Positions 8,396-16,027 of a stretch of 64,000 bases of DNA are shown here, piece by piece. A program made the position numbers and the translations under genes. The stretch's first letter is position 1; each line of letters begins with the position of its first letter. The notes under the pieces are model-generated. The model was not told the origin of the DNA and did not search any database. It was given only the letters and a program-made list of their open reading frames with translations. Origin of the DNA: Rhizobiaceae bacterium (GTDB lineage Bacteria > Pseudomonadota > Alphaproteobacteria > Rhizobiales > Rhizobiaceae); the NCBI GenBank assembly GCA_905339215.1, contig CAJPFN010000056.1:1-64000 (forward strand), given 5' to 3'.

Positions 8396-9364
8396 CTACT
8401 CCTTGCCCTTCACCGGAGGCGTTCCATGCGTATGGAAGGTCTCGATGGTCTTGAGACCCCAGGCCTGCCCCTTCCTGCGCTCCGCTTCGGTCCACACGAC
8501 GGGCTGCCAGTCCGGCGCGAGGATGAGCCGCGCGCCGGCATTGGCAAGTTCGACCCGGTTGCCCGCCGGCTCCCAGACATAGAGGAAGAAAGTGCCCTGG
8601 ATCGCATGCTTGTGCGGGCCGGTCTCGATATGGACGCCGTTCTGCAGGAAGATATCCGCTGCGCGCAGGATATCCTCGCGCTGGTCGGTCGCGTAGGTGA
8701 CGTGGTGCAGCCGGCCGTTGCCGCCGCCGTGCTCCTCGGTGCAGGCGAGATCGTAGGTCTTGTTGTTGACGGTGAACCAGCAACCGCCGATCCGGCCGTT
8801 GTCGAGCTGGATGTATTCGGTCACCCGCGAACCGAGGCAGGTCTCCATGAAGCGGCGGAATTCCGTCACGTCCCCGCTCAACAGATTGAGGTGGTCGATG
8901 CGCCGGGGCGCGGCGCCCGTGAACGCCGACGCCGTGTTCTTGAGCGCCGGGCGATCGGCCGCTTCGCCGGGCGCGTACCAGTTGGTGTCGTAATAGATCT
9001 CGAAGACGTGGCCGAACGGATCCTCGAAGCGGAAGGCCGCGCCATGGCTGAGGTCCCCGTCGTTCCAGCCGTGCACCTTGTAGCCCGACGCCTCGATCAG
9101 CCTGACGCGCCGCTCCAGCGCCTCGGGCGATACGGCGCGGTAGCCGATGTGGCCGACACCGGTGGTGGCTGCGCGCGTCAGTTTCAGCGAACAGAACTCA
9201 TAGTCGTCCCAGGCGCGCAGATAGGCGCTCGTCCCGTCACGGCCGGAGAGCTTGAGGCCGAAGACGCGGATGAAGAAGTCGAGGCTTTCGTCGAACCTGT
9301 CGGTCAGCATCTCGACGTGACCGAGGTGGGCGATGTCGCCCGAGGGATTGGTGGGACTGCTCAT
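8396..9364 (-). CDS. Type I extradiol ring-cleavage dioxygenase (VOC superfamily)
   Basis: 322-residue two-domain vicinal-oxygen-chelate protein like catechol 2,3-dioxygenase. The Fe(II) ligands of the family are in place: His158 (RIDHLNL), His221 (RLHHVTY) and Glu272 (NRVELANAG). It would open a catecholic ring next to the hydroxyls. The ATG at 9364 is chosen; the frame runs further upstream with low-complexity residues. The partners (GalB-, GalC- and GalD-like) act on 4-oxalomesaconate, which in described pathways comes from type II (LigAB/GalA) dioxygenases, so a type I enzyme here is unusual. Substrate candidates are protocatechuate, gallate or a substituted catechol carboxylate; sequence does not decide. 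Confidence 0.85.
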   Translation of the reverse strand: MSSPTNPSGDIAHLGHVEMLTDRFDESLDFFIRVFGLKLSGRDGTSAYLRAWDDYEFCSLKLTRAATTGVGHIGYRAVSPEALERRVRLIEASGYKVHGWNDGDLSHGAAFRFEDPFGHVFEIYYDTNWYAPGEAADRPALKNTASAFTGAAPRRIDHLNLLSGDVTEFRRFMETCLGSRVTEYIQLDNGRIGGCWFTVNNKTYDLACTEEHGGGNGRLHHVTYATDQREDILRAADIFLQNGVHIETGPHKHAIQGTFFLYVWEPAGNRVELANAGARLILAPDWQPVVWTEAERRKGQAWGLKTIETFHTHGTPPVKGKE

Positions 9365-9458
9365 GATCTTCCTCCGCAAATGCCGGCCGCCGCGGCGCCT
9401 TTCGCTCATGCTCCCCCGACGGGGGCGTCGGGGGCTTTCCGTGCTCGCCGCGCCGAAC

Positions 9459-10205
9459 CTAGAGCTCGTCCACCGTGCGCGGGAACATCGATTGGAAGGC
9501 CTCCGCGTATTTCGCCGCCCGTCCTCCGGCCTGGCCGCCGGAGTTGCGCTGGAAATGGTTGGCCCGATTCTCGGCGACGTTGGTATAGAAGTGCCAGAGG
9601 TGCTCCTGGCCTTCCATGCACTCGATCGCCGCGCGCTTCTTGTCCCACACCTCGGTGATGTCGAGGAACACGTCGGGCTTCCAGCCCATCTGTTCCGTCT
9701 GGTGTGGCTCGAAGAGGTAGAGCTGCGGCGCGCCGAGCACCTTCTGGCCGGGATTGTGGCCCCAGGCCTGGGCGATCATGCGGCACTCGAGCACGAACCT
9801 GGTCGTGTTCATGTGGTCGGTATTGTAGGGATCCCACAGCGAATGGCTCATCATGAAGGTCGGCTGCACCGCGCGGATCAGATCGACCATGCGGTCGCGG
9901 GTTTCAGCGCCGAAATCCAGCGGGTAGTCGCCGAGGTCAAAAAAACGAATATCGTGAACGTCCAGGACGCGGGCTGCCGCCTCGGCCTCCCTGCGCCGGT
10001 CCGCCTTCACGCGCTCGAGCGTCATGCCTTGCTGCTTCCATAGCTTGGCGCTCTCGCCGCGCTCCCCGAACGACAGGCAGGCGACGGTGACGTCGTAGCC
10101 GAGCCTTCGGTGCAGCGCGATCGCGCCGCCGCATCGCCAGACGAAATCCGCAGCGTGCGCACTCACCACCAGGGCTGTCTTTTGTCCAGGCAATGCCGTC
10201 TCCAT
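9459..10205 (-). CDS. galB: 4-oxalomesaconate hydratase-like protein (PIG-L fold, GalB type)
   Basis: 248-residue PIG-L/LmbE-fold metal enzyme. VVSAHAADFVWRCGGAIALH holds the zinc-site region; in deacetylases this is AHPDD, and the altered AHAAD form is the one seen in GalB hydratases. SHSLWDPYNTDHMNT supplies further metal ligands. GalB adds water to 4-oxalomesaconate to give 4-carboxy-4-hydroxy-2-oxoadipate, the substrate of the GalC-like aldolase three genes on. The frame opens with GTG, but the next codon, ATG at 10205, is the better start. It is first in the operon and divergent from a LysR gene. Confidence 0.86.
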   Translation of the reverse strand: METALPGQKTALVVSAHAADFVWRCGGAIALHRRLGYDVTVACLSFGERGESAKLWKQQGMTLERVKADRRREAEAAARVLDVHDIRFFDLGDYPLDFGAETRDRMVDLIRAVQPTFMMSHSLWDPYNTDHMNTTRFVLECRMIAQAWGHNPGQKVLGAPQLYLFEPHQTEQMGWKPDVFLDITEVWDKKRAAIECMEGQEHLWHFYTNVAENRANHFQRNSGGQAGGRAAKYAEAFQSMFPRTVDEL

Positions 10206-10254
10206 CACAATGTGTCCTGCAACTTGTCGCCCAGTCGCGCGGCGAATGCCATTT

Positions 10255-10276
10255 CAATACTGGATGACACCTATTG
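10255..10276. promoter_or_regulatory. Candidate LysR-type operator in the galB/lysR divergent promoter
   Basis: CAATA (10255-10259) and TATTG (10272-10276) form an inverted repeat 12 bases apart, the dyad size usual for LysR-type T-N11-A boxes. It lies in the 112-bp gap between the GalB-like gene and the LysR gene, 41 bp upstream of the latter. Confidence 0.45.
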
Positions 10277-10317
10277 GTTTTTGCTACAGTCCGGAGACGA
10301 GTGCGGAGGAAGGCCCG

Positions 10318-11532
10318 ATGGAAAAGCTGAACCTGCGTCATCTGCGGGCGTTCCTGCACGTGGCTCGATGCGGCAGCATTTCGGGAGCCTGCGAGAAGGT
10401 GTTTCTGTCGCAGCCGGCGATCACCCAGGCGCTTGCGAAGCTGGAATCATCCGTCGGCGCGCGACTTTTCCTGCGCAAGAGCACCGGCATGTTTCCGACC
10501 GAGGCGGGCAACCTCCTCCTCGGTCGCGTCGACCGGGCCCTGGAAACGCTGGAAGACGGCGCCCGGCGCGGCGCGCGCGCCGCCGGACGCGTCAACAACG
10601 GCGGCTTCCGCAATTTCGACCAACTCCTGACCACCGGGCAGCTTCGCGGCTTTCTGGCGCTCTGCCGCACCGGCAACTACTCCTGGGCGGCCCGCGATCT
10701 CGGCGTGTCGCGTCCGTCGGTCCATCGCTCCATCAACGATATCGAGCGGGTCGCCGGCTTCGACATGTTTTCGAGGTCTGCGCGGGGCATCGAGCCGACA
10801 CAAGCCGGCGACTTGTTCCGGCGCAGCGTATTGCTCGCCTTCGAGGAACTGCGGCAGGGACTGGAGGAGATCGAGCTGCTGCAGGGGCGCGATGTCGCGC
10901 GCGTCGTGGTGGGAAGCCTGCCGCTCGCGCACAGCTTCATCTTGCCGAGGGTTATCAACGATCTCGCCGTGATCAGGCCAGACGTGCGCATTACCGTGCG
11001 CGACGGCTCCTATGGCGATCTCTTGCATGCCTTGCGCTACAGCGAGATCGACATCCTGGTCGGCGCCCTTCGCACGCCGCTACCGGTGGACGACGTCGAG
11101 CAGGAATCGCTCTATGTCGACCGGCTGGCCATCGTGGCGCGCGCGGGCCACCCGCTTGCGGCGCGTGAACGGGTCGATGCGGCCGCGCTGGCGCGATTTC
11201 CCTGGGTGACACCTTCACCGGACATCCCGACCCGAAAGCACTTCGATGCGCTGTTCGACGGCGCCGATCTGGAGACGCCGACGCGCATCGTCGAAACGAG
11301 CTCGCTGGTGTTGATGCGCGGACTCCTCATGGGAAGCGACCGTCTCGCGATTATCTCTCGCCACCAGGTCGCGAAGGAGCTGGAGGATGGCTCACTCGCC
11401 GCGCTCAACTTTCCGCTCGCCGGGTCCGAGCGCGACATCGGCATCGCCACGCGGCGCGGCTGGTCGCCTACCGCGACGCAGACGCTCTTCATTCGAATGC
11501 TGCGAGAGGTCTGCGCGCAGCTCGTCGATTGA
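10318..11532 (+). CDS. LysR-type regulator with two N-terminal helix-turn-helix domains
   Basis: 404-residue LysR family regulator, about 100 longer than usual. Residues 1-62 form a standard LysR winged helix (LRHLRAFLHVARCGSISGA, then SQPAITQALAKLE). A second copy of the same fold is visible at about 108-168 (QLRGFLALCRTGNYSWAAR, then SRPSVHRSINDIE, then EPTQAGDLF). The effector-binding domain follows from about 190. GGAGGAAG precedes the ATG. Divergence from the meta-cleavage operon points to control of that operon, with a pathway acid as likely inducer. The two DNA-binding units could widen the operator or change the oligomer. Confidence 0.88.
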   Translation: MEKLNLRHLRAFLHVARCGSISGACEKVFLSQPAITQALAKLESSVGARLFLRKSTGMFPTEAGNLLLGRVDRALETLEDGARRGARAAGRVNNGGFRNFDQLLTTGQLRGFLALCRTGNYSWAARDLGVSRPSVHRSINDIERVAGFDMFSRSARGIEPTQAGDLFRRSVLLAFEELRQGLEEIELLQGRDVARVVVGSLPLAHSFILPRVINDLAVIRPDVRITVRDGSYGDLLHALRYSEIDILVGALRTPLPVDDVEQESLYVDRLAIVARAGHPLAARERVDAAALARFPWVTPSPDIPTRKHFDALFDGADLETPTRIVETSSLVLMRGLLMGSDRLAIISRHQVAKELEDGSLAALNFPLAGSERDIGIATRRGWSPTATQTLFIRMLREVCAQLVD

Positions 11533-11643
11533 ACTCCACTGTCCGAATCTTGAATAGCGCGGGCGGACAATCGATTTCTGCGATAGGCCGGCGATTGCTA
11601 CCGATACTGCTGTCGTCCACTGGTGAGGGCAAAGGCAGAGGTG

Positions 11644-12610
11644 ATGCAGGACGCGGCGCCCACGAAGATGCCGAATGTCGCCTTCGTCGGCTTCGGCGAG
11701 GCGGCCCAGGCATTCTGGGCCGGCTGGACGAGCAGTGGCGCAGCGCCGACGGCGCGCGCCTACGACGTTGCAACCGACACAGCGGCCCGTCGCGCCGCCA
11801 AGCTGAACGACTACCGTCGCAGCGGCATCGAGGGGGGCCTGTCGATCGCCGAAGCGCTCGAGAACGCATCCGCCGTCTTCTCGCTGGTGACGGCCGATCA
11901 GGCGCAGGTGGCCGCGGCGGCGGCTGCTCCCGCACTTGCCCCCGGGCGCCTTGTGGCTCGACTGCAATTCCTGCGCGCCGCAAACGAAGCGGAAGAGCGC
12001 CGAATGCATGGAGGCGGCGGGCGTCCGCTATGTCGACGTGGCCGTGATGGCTCCGGTGCGGCCGCGCCTGCACCGCACCCCCCTGCTCGTCAGCGGCCTC
12101 AACAGCGACGCCGCGCTCCTCGTCCTTGGCCGGCTGGGGATGGCGGCGAAGGCCGTTTCCGGCGAGGTCGGCGCGGCATCCTCCATCAAGCTGTGCCGCT
12201 CCATTATGATCAAGGGGCTGGAGGCGCTGACCGCGGAATGCGTGCTCGCGGGTCGCCATCTCGGCATCGAGGACGCCGTGCTCGCGACGCTCGACGAGAC
12301 CTTTCCCGGCTTCGGCTGGGAGAAGCGCGCGGCCGAAATGCTTGAGCGTGCGATCGTCCACGGCCGGCGGCGCGCGGCAGAGATGCGCGAATCCGCGGCG
12401 ATGATCGAATCGATGGGCCTGCCCGGGCGCATGTCGCACGCCACGGCCATCTGGCAACAGCAGATCGGCGAACTGGAATTGGCCGTCGACGGTTCCGACC
12501 TTGCCGCGACCGCCGACGCCATCCTGTCGGCTTTCAACGGAACGCGGCGCAAGGCGCACGGGTCGCGGCGCGCCGGGCAGATGCAAAAGTCCATCCAAAG
12601 GAGGAAATGA
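11644..12610 (+). pseudogene. 6-phosphogluconate-dehydrogenase-like oxidoreductase (DUF1932), frameshifted
   Basis: NAD(P)-binding protein split by a one-base shift. The first part (from the ATG at 11644) has the Rossmann motif FVGFGEAAQAFWAGW. The second frame, through 12610, has ALWLDCNSCAP and KLCRSIMIKGLEAL, the DUF1932 C-terminal domain. Removing one C from the five-C run at 11939-11943 joins them as ALAPGALWLDCNS, which gives a normal 300-residue protein. So this is either a recent inactivating insertion or a sequencing error. The 3' end overlaps dctP by 4 bp. Function is unknown; it might be an accessory dehydrogenase of the meta-cleavage route. Confidence 0.8.
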
Positions 12611-13602
12611 ACATGGTGATGAAGAAGCTGATTTCGCCACTGGCGGCCGCTATGCTCCTCGCGGCGCCAATGGCGTCCGCCGCCGAATTGAAGCTGGCCG
12701 ACTTCCAGCCGCCGACGCACTTCGTCGTGAAGAACGTCTACGAGCCGTTCGCCGCCCGGATCGCGGAGAAGACCGGCGGCGATGTGACGGTCAAGGTCTA
12801 TATGGGTGGAGAACTCGGACCCGGCCCGGCCGAACAGTACAACCGCGCGGTCGACGGCGTGACCGACATCGCCTTCGGACTGCCGGGCTATACCGCCTCC
12901 AACTTCCCGAAGACGCTCCTGACCGAGCTTCCCGGCGTGATCTCGGCCGACACCGGCACGGCCCGGATGAATGCGAACGTCGACCTGCTGTCGGACGAAT
13001 ACACGCGCGTGGTGCTGCTCGGCATCTGGAACAATGCGCCGAACATCATCTTCACGGCCAGCAAACCGATCCGCGCGCTCGCCGATCTCAAGGGACTGAA
13101 GATCCGCGTGCCGTCGCGCAATGCGGGTCTGGTCGTCGAGGCCTGGGGTGCCAGCCCGGTATCGATGCCGGCGCCGGAAATCTACAACGCGATGCAGACC
13201 GGCGTGATCGACGGCGCCATGACCGACGCCACGACGCTCGGCGCGTTCAAGCTGGCGGAGGTGACGAAATACGTCACGACCGGCATGGACACGACCATCT
13301 CCAGCTTCTTCCTGATCATGAACCGCGACAGCTTCGAGGGCTTGAGCGAAGACCAGCGGAAGGTCGTTCTGGAGGCGGGACGCGACGCCGCCATGAACGG
13401 CAACAAGGCCTGGCTCGGCATTGCCGACAAGGCCCTCTCCGGCTTCGCGGCCACCGAAGGCAAGGAGGTCATCACCCTTGCGGACGAGAAGGCGGCCGAG
13501 TTCGACGCCGCCTCCGCCGCGGTGCTCGACAAGGTCGTCGCCGATGCCGAGGCCCAGGGGATCGCGGCAAAGGCCTTCATCGACGCGCTGAAGAGCGAGT
13601 AG
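12607..13602 (+). CDS. TRAP transporter solute-binding protein (DctP family)
   Basis: 331-residue periplasmic binding protein. A Sec signal peptide ends near residue 25 (MASAAELKL). LKIRVPSRNAGLVVEAWGASPV holds the arginine that grips the carboxylate in TRAP binding proteins, and EIYNAMQTGVIDGAMTD is the next signature. It delivers an organic acid to the membrane components encoded just downstream. It overlaps the frameshifted dehydrogenase by ATGA. With the aromatic genes nearby, an aromatic or dicarboxylic acid is likely, but the ligand is inferred. Confidence 0.92.
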   Translation: MNMVMKKLISPLAAAMLLAAPMASAAELKLADFQPPTHFVVKNVYEPFAARIAEKTGGDVTVKVYMGGELGPGPAEQYNRAVDGVTDIAFGLPGYTASNFPKTLLTELPGVISADTGTARMNANVDLLSDEYTRVVLLGIWNNAPNIIFTASKPIRALADLKGLKIRVPSRNAGLVVEAWGASPVSMPAPEIYNAMQTGVIDGAMTDATTLGAFKLAEVTKYVTTGMDTTISSFFLIMNRDSFEGLSEDQRKVVLEAGRDAAMNGNKAWLGIADKALSGFAATEGKEVITLADEKAAEFDAASAAVLDKVVADAEAQGIAAKAFIDALKSE

Positions 13603-13608
13603 CCTCAG

Positions 13609-14121
13609 TTGGACCAGCCGCGACGCGAACCGGCCCATTCGACCCTCGTCGAATGGGCCGTCCATTCCCTGACCTTCCTTTCGGCGGTGGCCCTTGGCAC
13701 ATTGCTGGCGGTGACATTCGCCAGTGTCATCATGCGCTACGTCTTCAACGCGCCGATCCTCGGCTCGAACGAGATCATCCAGCTTGCCTCCGTCGTCCTC
13801 GTCATGCTGGCGATGCCGGGCGCAGCACAGGCCGGCATGCATATCCGGGTCGACGTGTTCGACCAGCGCATCGGCGCGATCGGACGTCTCACAGGCGACG
13901 TCCTTACGCGTGCCATATCGGTTTACCTGCTGGGAATTCTCGCCTGGCGCGCCTGGGGCAAGCTGCTCGACGCCGCCGAATTCGGCGACGCCACCAACAT
14001 GCTGAGAATCCCGCTCTGGCCGTTCTACGGGCTGCTCATTCTCGGCTCGGTCCTCTACGCGCTCGTCCTGGCCATCCAGCTCGTCGACATCGTCCGCACC
14101 GGAGCAGCCCGCGATGAGTGA
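13609..14121 (+). CDS. TRAP transporter small permease (DctQ family)
   Basis: 170-residue integral membrane protein with four predicted helices; SVIMRYVFNAPILGSNEI and GMHIRVDVFDQRIG are typical DctQ stretches. It couples the binding protein to the large permease for sodium-driven uptake. The start is a TTG 6 bases after the dctP stop, with no good Shine-Dalgarno, so translation probably depends on read-on from dctP. It overlaps the large permease gene by 8 bp. Confidence 0.9.
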   Translation: MDQPRREPAHSTLVEWAVHSLTFLSAVALGTLLAVTFASVIMRYVFNAPILGSNEIIQLASVVLVMLAMPGAAQAGMHIRVDVFDQRIGAIGRLTGDVLTRAISVYLLGILAWRAWGKLLDAAEFGDATNMLRIPLWPFYGLLILGSVLYALVLAIQLVDIVRTGAARDE

Positions 14122-15415
14122 TTTCGGCATCGGCGCCGGCGGCCTTGCCGCCATGTTCGCGCTCATGGTGTTGCGCATGCCCGTCGGCATGGCGATGCTG
14201 GCCGTGGGCTATTTCGGCATCGTCCTGATGAGCGGCAGCCGCTCGGCCAACGCGCTGCTCGTGACCGAGGCGTTCTCGGCGACGGCGAACTACAGCCTCA
14301 CCGTCATCCCGCTATTCATCCTTATGGGGAACATCGCCTCGGTCGCCGGCTTCTCTCGGCGCCTCTACGAAGCCGCTTTCGCCTGGGTGGGGCAGTTGCG
14401 CGGCGGCCTCGCCTCGGCCTCGATCGTCGGTTGCGCCGCCTTTTCCGCCGTCAGCGGTTCGTCGGTCGCCACCGCCGTCACCATCGGCAAGGTGGCCCTG
14501 CCCGAGATGAAGCGCTTCGGCTATTCCGACGCGCTGGCAACCGGGGCCGTCGCCGCGGGCGGCACGCTAGGCTTCCTGATCCCGCCGTCGACCGGTTTCG
14601 TGCTCTATGCCATCCTCACTGAAGAGAGCATCGGACAGCTCTTCATGGCCGGAGTGCTGCCCGGCCTGCTGCTGACCGCCTTCTTCATGCTGACGGTGAC
14701 GCTGGTTACGATGCGCAACCCCGAAGCCGGACCGCGGGGCGCGGCGGTTTCGCTGGCGGATCGGATGCTCGCGCTGTTCCGGGCGTTTCCTCTGCTCGCC
14801 ATCATCGTGACGTCGATCGGCGGAATCTATCTCGGCGTCTTCACGCCGGTCGAGGCCGCCGGCATCGGCGCGGGCCTGATCATCCTCATGGCGCTGGCGA
14901 TGCGCAAGCTCGCATGGAACGTCTTCCGGGGCACCCTCCTGGACACGGTGCGCACGACCGCGATGCTCTATCTCATCATCATCGGCGCGAGTGTGCTCAA
15001 CCCCTTCCTCGCAATGACCCACGTCCCGGCGACCCTGGGAGAAGCCATGACCTCGCTCGGTCTGGGGCCCTACGGCATCCTGTTCATGATCGTTGTCATC
15101 TATCTGGTGCTGGGCATGTTCATGGACGGGCTCGCCATGCTCGTGGTGACCATCCCCATCTTCTTCCCGATCATGATGGGCCTCGGCTTCGATCCAATCT
15201 GGTTCGGGGTGATCGCGGTCATCCTCATAGAGATGGGCATGATCACGCCTCCGGTCGGCCTGAATGTCTTTGTCGTGAAGAGCGTTGCGCACGACGTACC
15301 GATGGCCACGATCTTCCGCGGGGTTCTGCCGTTCTGGCTGGCGATGGCCGCCTGCCTTCTGGCGATCGTGATCTTTCCGCAGATCGCACTGATCATCCCG
15401 CAGGCGATGTTCTAG
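14114..15415 (+). CDS. TRAP transporter large permease (DctM family)
   Basis: 433-residue, about 12-helix permease. NYSLTVIPLFILMGNIASVAGF, AAGGTLGFLIPPSTGFVLY and MGMITPPVGLNVFVVKSV are DctM hallmarks, including the two repeat hairpins that form the substrate/sodium path. It completes a dctPQM operon with the two preceding genes. It is the last gene of the plus-strand unit and faces the MarR gene convergently with only 20 bp between stops. Confidence 0.93.
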   Translation: MSDFGIGAGGLAAMFALMVLRMPVGMAMLAVGYFGIVLMSGSRSANALLVTEAFSATANYSLTVIPLFILMGNIASVAGFSRRLYEAAFAWVGQLRGGLASASIVGCAAFSAVSGSSVATAVTIGKVALPEMKRFGYSDALATGAVAAGGTLGFLIPPSTGFVLYAILTEESIGQLFMAGVLPGLLLTAFFMLTVTLVTMRNPEAGPRGAAVSLADRMLALFRAFPLLAIIVTSIGGIYLGVFTPVEAAGIGAGLIILMALAMRKLAWNVFRGTLLDTVRTTAMLYLIIIGASVLNPFLAMTHVPATLGEAMTSLGLGPYGILFMIVVIYLVLGMFMDGLAMLVVTIPIFFPIMMGLGFDPIWFGVIAVILIEMGMITPPVGLNVFVVKSVAHDVPMATIFRGVLPFWLAMAACLLAIVIFPQIALIIPQAMF

Positions 15416-15435
15416 ACCGGCTAGCGCAGGGCGGC

Positions 15436-15879
15436 TCAGTCCTCGCCGAGATCCCCCGCGATCGCCGCCGCCTTGGCGGCAAGTTCGACGAATTGCCGGT
15501 ATTCGCGATCGTCGAGGCCTCTGAGGATCTCGCGTTGTAGGTCCTCCACCACCGGAGAGACCAGCGCGAGGAGGGCGGAGCCTTCCTGCGTCAGTGCCAG
15601 CACGCGCGCCCGCTTGTCGCGCGCGCTGACGTTGCGCGCGATGAGGCCCTTCTGCTCCAACCGGTCGACGACGGCGCCGGTCGTCGCGCGATCCTTCGCC
15701 ACCAGTTCTGCGAGACGGGCCTGGTCGACACCGAGGTTGGAGCCCAGCGCATCGAGGGCGGCGAACTGAACTGACGTGAGGTCGAAACCGGCTTCTCTCA
15801 TGCGCAGCGTGAAGACCTGGGTCGAGATCTGGTGCAGGCGCCGGATGAGGTGGCCTGGCTTCTTCGACAGCGGCGTCAT
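15436..15879 (-). CDS. MarR family regulator, MobR-like by position
   Basis: 147-residue winged-helix repressor. LTSVQFAALDALGSNLGVDQARLAELVAKDRATTGAVVDRLEQKGLI covers the recognition helix, and SARDKRARVLALT the wing. It is divergent from a MobA-like hydroxylase, the same arrangement as mobR/mobA of Comamonas, where MobR represses the hydroxylase and is released by 3-hydroxybenzoate. Two related 18-bp palindromes lie in the shared promoter region and are its probable operators. The name MobR is not assigned because it rests on context. Confidence 0.87.
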   Translation of the reverse strand: MTPLSKKPGHLIRRLHQISTQVFTLRMREAGFDLTSVQFAALDALGSNLGVDQARLAELVAKDRATTGAVVDRLEQKGLIARNVSARDKRARVLALTQEGSALLALVSPVVEDLQREILRGLDDREYRQFVELAAKAAAIAGDLGED

Positions 15880-15943
15880 CGACTACCTCCTCTCCTGCGT
15901 CCTTAAGGTATCCCGCCGGGTCGTCGGCACCATAAAGGAAAAC

Positions 15944-15961
15944 TGATAACTACACTTATCA
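15944..15961. promoter_or_regulatory. MarR operator candidate 1 (perfect TGATAA-N6-TTATCA)
   Basis: An 18-bp inverted repeat with six-base arms, TGATAA and TTATCA, around CTACAC. The size and symmetry fit a MarR dimer site. It lies 65 bp upstream of the MarR start. Confidence 0.6.
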
Positions 15962-15987
15962 TTTGAATGGACAAGGCGGCAGCCGAA

Positions 15988-16005
15988 TAGTAAGTGTACA
16001 TATCA
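15988..16005. promoter_or_regulatory. MarR operator candidate 2
   Basis: TAGTAAGTGTACATATCA matches the complement of the first site at 14 of 18 positions. The centres are 44 bp apart, about four helical turns, so two dimers would sit on the same DNA face. The site lies 23 bp upstream of the hydroxylase ATG and would block its transcription. Confidence 0.5.
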
Positions 16006-16027
16006 TTTTTCAACCTGGGGAGAGAAC

